A DNA stretch of 64,000 nucleotides from Pyxidicoccus parkwaysis. GTDB lineage: Bacteria > Myxococcota > Myxococcia > Myxococcales > Myxococcaceae. The notes beneath the pieces are model-generated. The model was not told the DNA's origin. It ran no database searches and worked only from the letters and a program-made list of their open reading frames with translations. How positions within the stretch are numbered: position 1 is the first letter of the stretch; each line of letters starts with the position of its first letter. This document shows positions 62,901 to 64,000 of this stretch, piece after piece. The stretch is from the NCBI RefSeq assembly GCF_017301735.1, contig NZ_CP071090.1:9724001-9788000 (forward strand). Direction: 5' to 3'. A program made the translations under genes and the position numbers.

Positions 62901-64000
62901 TGATGGAGGACAGCCACGTGGCCGTCGCATCGGGGACGCACTGACGGCCCAGGCCCAGGAGGCTGGAGCCGGGGCCCACCTCCAGGAACAGCTCGATGCC
63001 GGCCTCGCGCAGCGTCTGCATGCCCCGCGCGAAGCGCACCGCCTCGCGCGCATGCTCGCGCCAGTAGCGCGCGGTGGGCGCCTCCTCCATGAAGGTGCCC
63101 GTGAGGTTGGACACCACCTTGATGCTCGGCTTGCGGAAGCGGATGGACGCGGCCACGGCCTCGAGCTGGTCGAGGATGGGGTCCATCAGCGCCGAGTGGA
63201 AGGCGTGCGAGACGACCAGCTCCTTGAAGCCGATGTTGTGCGTGCTCAGCGTCAGCAGCAGCGAGGCCAGCGCCTCCTTCTCACCGGAGACGACGGTGCT
63301 CTGGGGCGCGTTGCCCGCGGCGATGGACAGCTTGCCGCCATACGGCGCGATGAGCTCCAGCACGCGCGCCTCGGTGGCGAACACGGCCACCATGCCGCCG
63401 TTGCGCGGCAGGCCCTGCATCAGGCGGCCGCGGTGCGAGATGAGCCGCAGCGCGTCCGGCAGGTCCATGACGCCCGCCACACAGGCCGCCGTCACCTCGC
63501 CCACGCTGTGTCCCATCACCACGTCGGGGTTGATGCCGAACGAGCGCCAGAGCGTCGCCAGCGCGTACTCGACGGCGAACAGCGCAATCTGCGTGTAGCC
63601 CGTCTCATTGATGAGCTGCGCGTCCGCGTCCTCCGCGAAGAGCACGCTCAACAGCGAGCGGTCCATGTGCGCGCGGGACTGCGCATCGCACTCGTCCAGC
63701 GCTGCGCGGAAGACGGGCTGCGTGCGGTAGAGCTCCGCGGCCATGCCCGCGTACTGCGAGCCCTGGCCGGTGAAGAGGAACGCCACCATGCGCTGCTTGC
63801 CGTTGCCCAGGGCCACGCCCGGCGCGAGCACCTCCTGGCCCACGCTCTCCAGGCGCGTCACCAACTCCTGGGTGGAGCGCGCGGAGATGGCCAGGCGATG
63901 CGGGAAGGACGCGCGGCTGGTGCTCGCGGTGAAGCACACGTCCGCGAGGTCCACGTCCGGGTGCGCGTTCAGGAACCGCGAGAAGCGCCCGGCGCTCTGC
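59986..64000 (-). CDS. Modular type I polyketide synthase, partial (AT-DH-KR-ACP)
   Basis: The frame is open through the right edge, so the N-terminal part with the expected ketosynthase is outside. Visible order: the post-KS linker; acyltransferase (FLFTGQGSQ near 63770, GHSVGEV at about 63491-63513, and HAFH, the malonyl-type signature); dehydratase (HRIFGLPVLP, the HxxxGxxxxP motif, near 62600, with DACLH as the second catalytic part); a ketoreductase (GGLGSTG near 61040); and a carrier protein (GFGLDSL, Ser codon at 60133-60135). No enoylreductase and no thioesterase follow, so the chain passes to another protein. In the ketoreductase the usual NYAAxN reads NEAAGS, so the catalytic Tyr is Glu (60613-60615). 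Confidence 0.93.
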   Translation of the reverse strand, partial: QSAGRFSRFLNAHPDVDLADVCFTASTSRASFPHRLAISARSTQELVTRLESVGQEVLAPGVALGNGKQRMVAFLFTGQGSQYAGMAAELYRTQPVFRAALDECDAQSRAHMDRSLLSVLFAEDADAQLINETGYTQIALFAVEYALATLWRSFGINPDVVMGHSVGEVTAACVAGVMDLPDALRLISHRGRLMQGLPRNGGMVAVFATEARVLELIAPYGGKLSIAAGNAPQSTVVSGEKEALASLLLTLSTHNIGFKELVVSHAFHSALMDPILDQLEAVAASIRFRKPSIKVVSNLTGTFMEEAPTARYWREHAREAVRFARGMQTLREAGIELFLEVGPGSSLLGLGRQCVPDATATWLSSISRQKGDWEVLSESLRALYVGGHAVDWAGFDKAYTRKRLALPTYPFQRKRYWVSESRNTGAAPRNKDGHPLLGERLRSTLKEAQYEAHYSLDVLTYLDDHRIFGLPVLPTTAALELVTTAARQHFGVDDVVMETFLYREAMVLPEEGHRVVHLVVSPEGEGRATFKVYSTDERPGAPWIHHIDGELKTRRESPPEAASLPALRERCLTSVPIDRYYPAIRAMGLEYGPAFRGIQELWQGDGEALTRVRLPEHVQAQPYTVQPAFLDACLHVYAALAEANGDFTVPPDDLTRTFLPISMERYHTLESGVREAWVHAVRRPGATPDVMTVDIRLYTEDGRPLAVMQGLQVRRLTREAMQPTAAVMDPLLDSLYQRAWEERPALAPVVREKDALANRWLILADRGGVGSALAEQLRELGEKVHVVYPDLTLVVGDRRKAIAADEPGLFHRMVRDYFGVPGVSYRHVVYLWGLDAPSTESLTLEQLAATEGSTVGSALLLIQAVSVVNSVTGASPRLWFVTRNAQAATPEQGAEVAQAPLWALGSAMALRHADLWGGLVDLERREDSNPSADAAALLPELWHSDGEDQVALRGGKRLAFRLARANKPKPQQDGSLFHGDATYLITGGLGSTGLQLAEWMVAHGGARSLLLADPRPLDEPRSRAVEALVKRGAKVHVAAVDVTRDADMQRLFSEELKALPALKGVFHCAASRQDDLLDMIVWKKFSGGMTPLAKGAWLLHQHTRDMKLDHFVLMGSVLSWLGTDGRANEAAGSAFLEALVQARRAKGLPGAVIQWGPWELTGRTAARADLSNGVQALQPVHALQAVDYVLRHGLEHAGVTLIDWTAWTQQFKGGAPTLYSNLGKGGARKRRAQRAGEDPRILLQRIQLAPESERRDVIIEVVRKQVTDVLAADEQVAIDAPLVGFGLDSLVSVNLVNRLEPALGLAVPLAKLLQGASVQSLVDDLFPALRPAASKAA

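Noticed and set aside
59986..64000. PKS lacking a ketosynthase
   Set aside because: The frame continues past the right edge with the post-KS linker, so the missing KS is a window-edge effect.

Overview
The window is GC-rich, about 70% by eye, with strong G/C preference at third codon positions. Its gene content points to a fruiting-type deltaproteobacterium of the Myxococcaceae (Myxococcus, Corallococcus or Pyxidicoccus-like). The evidence is large multidomain Ser/Thr kinases, many lipoproteins, an ADYC-domain protein, an M57 metallopeptidase, PEGA domains and a modular polyketide synthase. This placement comes from gene content alone. I saw no rRNA, tRNA, CRISPR array or insertion sequence.

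Layout. 1-8.2 kb: the 5' part of an exported discoidin-domain protein (cut by the left edge), trehalose-forming treZ, a ClpX-like ATPase without a zinc-finger domain, a DUF5335 protein, a secreted M57 protease, an MBL-fold hydrolase and a cupredoxin lipoprotein. 8.6-13.3 kb: one reading frame that fuses topoisomerase III to a RecQ helicase. 13.3-14.5 kb: a G-rich gap with at most one small gene. 14.5-22.6 kb: an AAA ATPase with a nuclease-like C-terminus, an exported epimerase-like lipoprotein, an ATP/ADP-translocase-like transporter, an aminotransferase, a DUF1028 protein and an AMIN-like lipoprotein. 22.7-29.6 kb: malQ, a very small S24/S26-type peptidase, and an RND efflux pump with its adaptor, all on the minus strand. 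29.8-39.4 kb: an ADYC lipoprotein, a kinase-STAND-FGE signalling protein, a response regulator and two large surface lipoproteins. 39.6-52.5 kb, all plus strand: a HIT protein, a 1596-aa SF1 helicase with a nuclease-like tail, a PEGA/TonB receptor, a GNAT acetyltransferase, a nitronate monooxygenase, a small exported protein and a YfhO-like membrane protein. 52.6-58.2 kb: a kinase-MshEN-receiver protein, gloA, and an AraC-type regulator divergent from an exported NTF2-like protein. 58.2-64 kb: an AT-rich control region with three dyads and a possible 49-aa ORF, a stand-alone LuxR-type regulator, then a minus-strand operon of a partial PKS (AT-DH-KR-ACP) and a small unknown gene.

How they fit together. 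TreZ and MalQ act on maltodextrin, glycogen and trehalose. The two kinases, the response regulator and the AraC and LuxR proteins form a dense signalling layer. The helicase-nuclease, the AAA-nuclease and the topoisomerase-RecQ fusion handle nucleic acids, and the first two resemble conflict or defence proteins. The most unusual items are the topoisomerase III-RecQ fusion, the two composite kinases, the PEGA-bearing TonB receptor, and the PKS ketoreductase that lacks its catalytic tyrosine.
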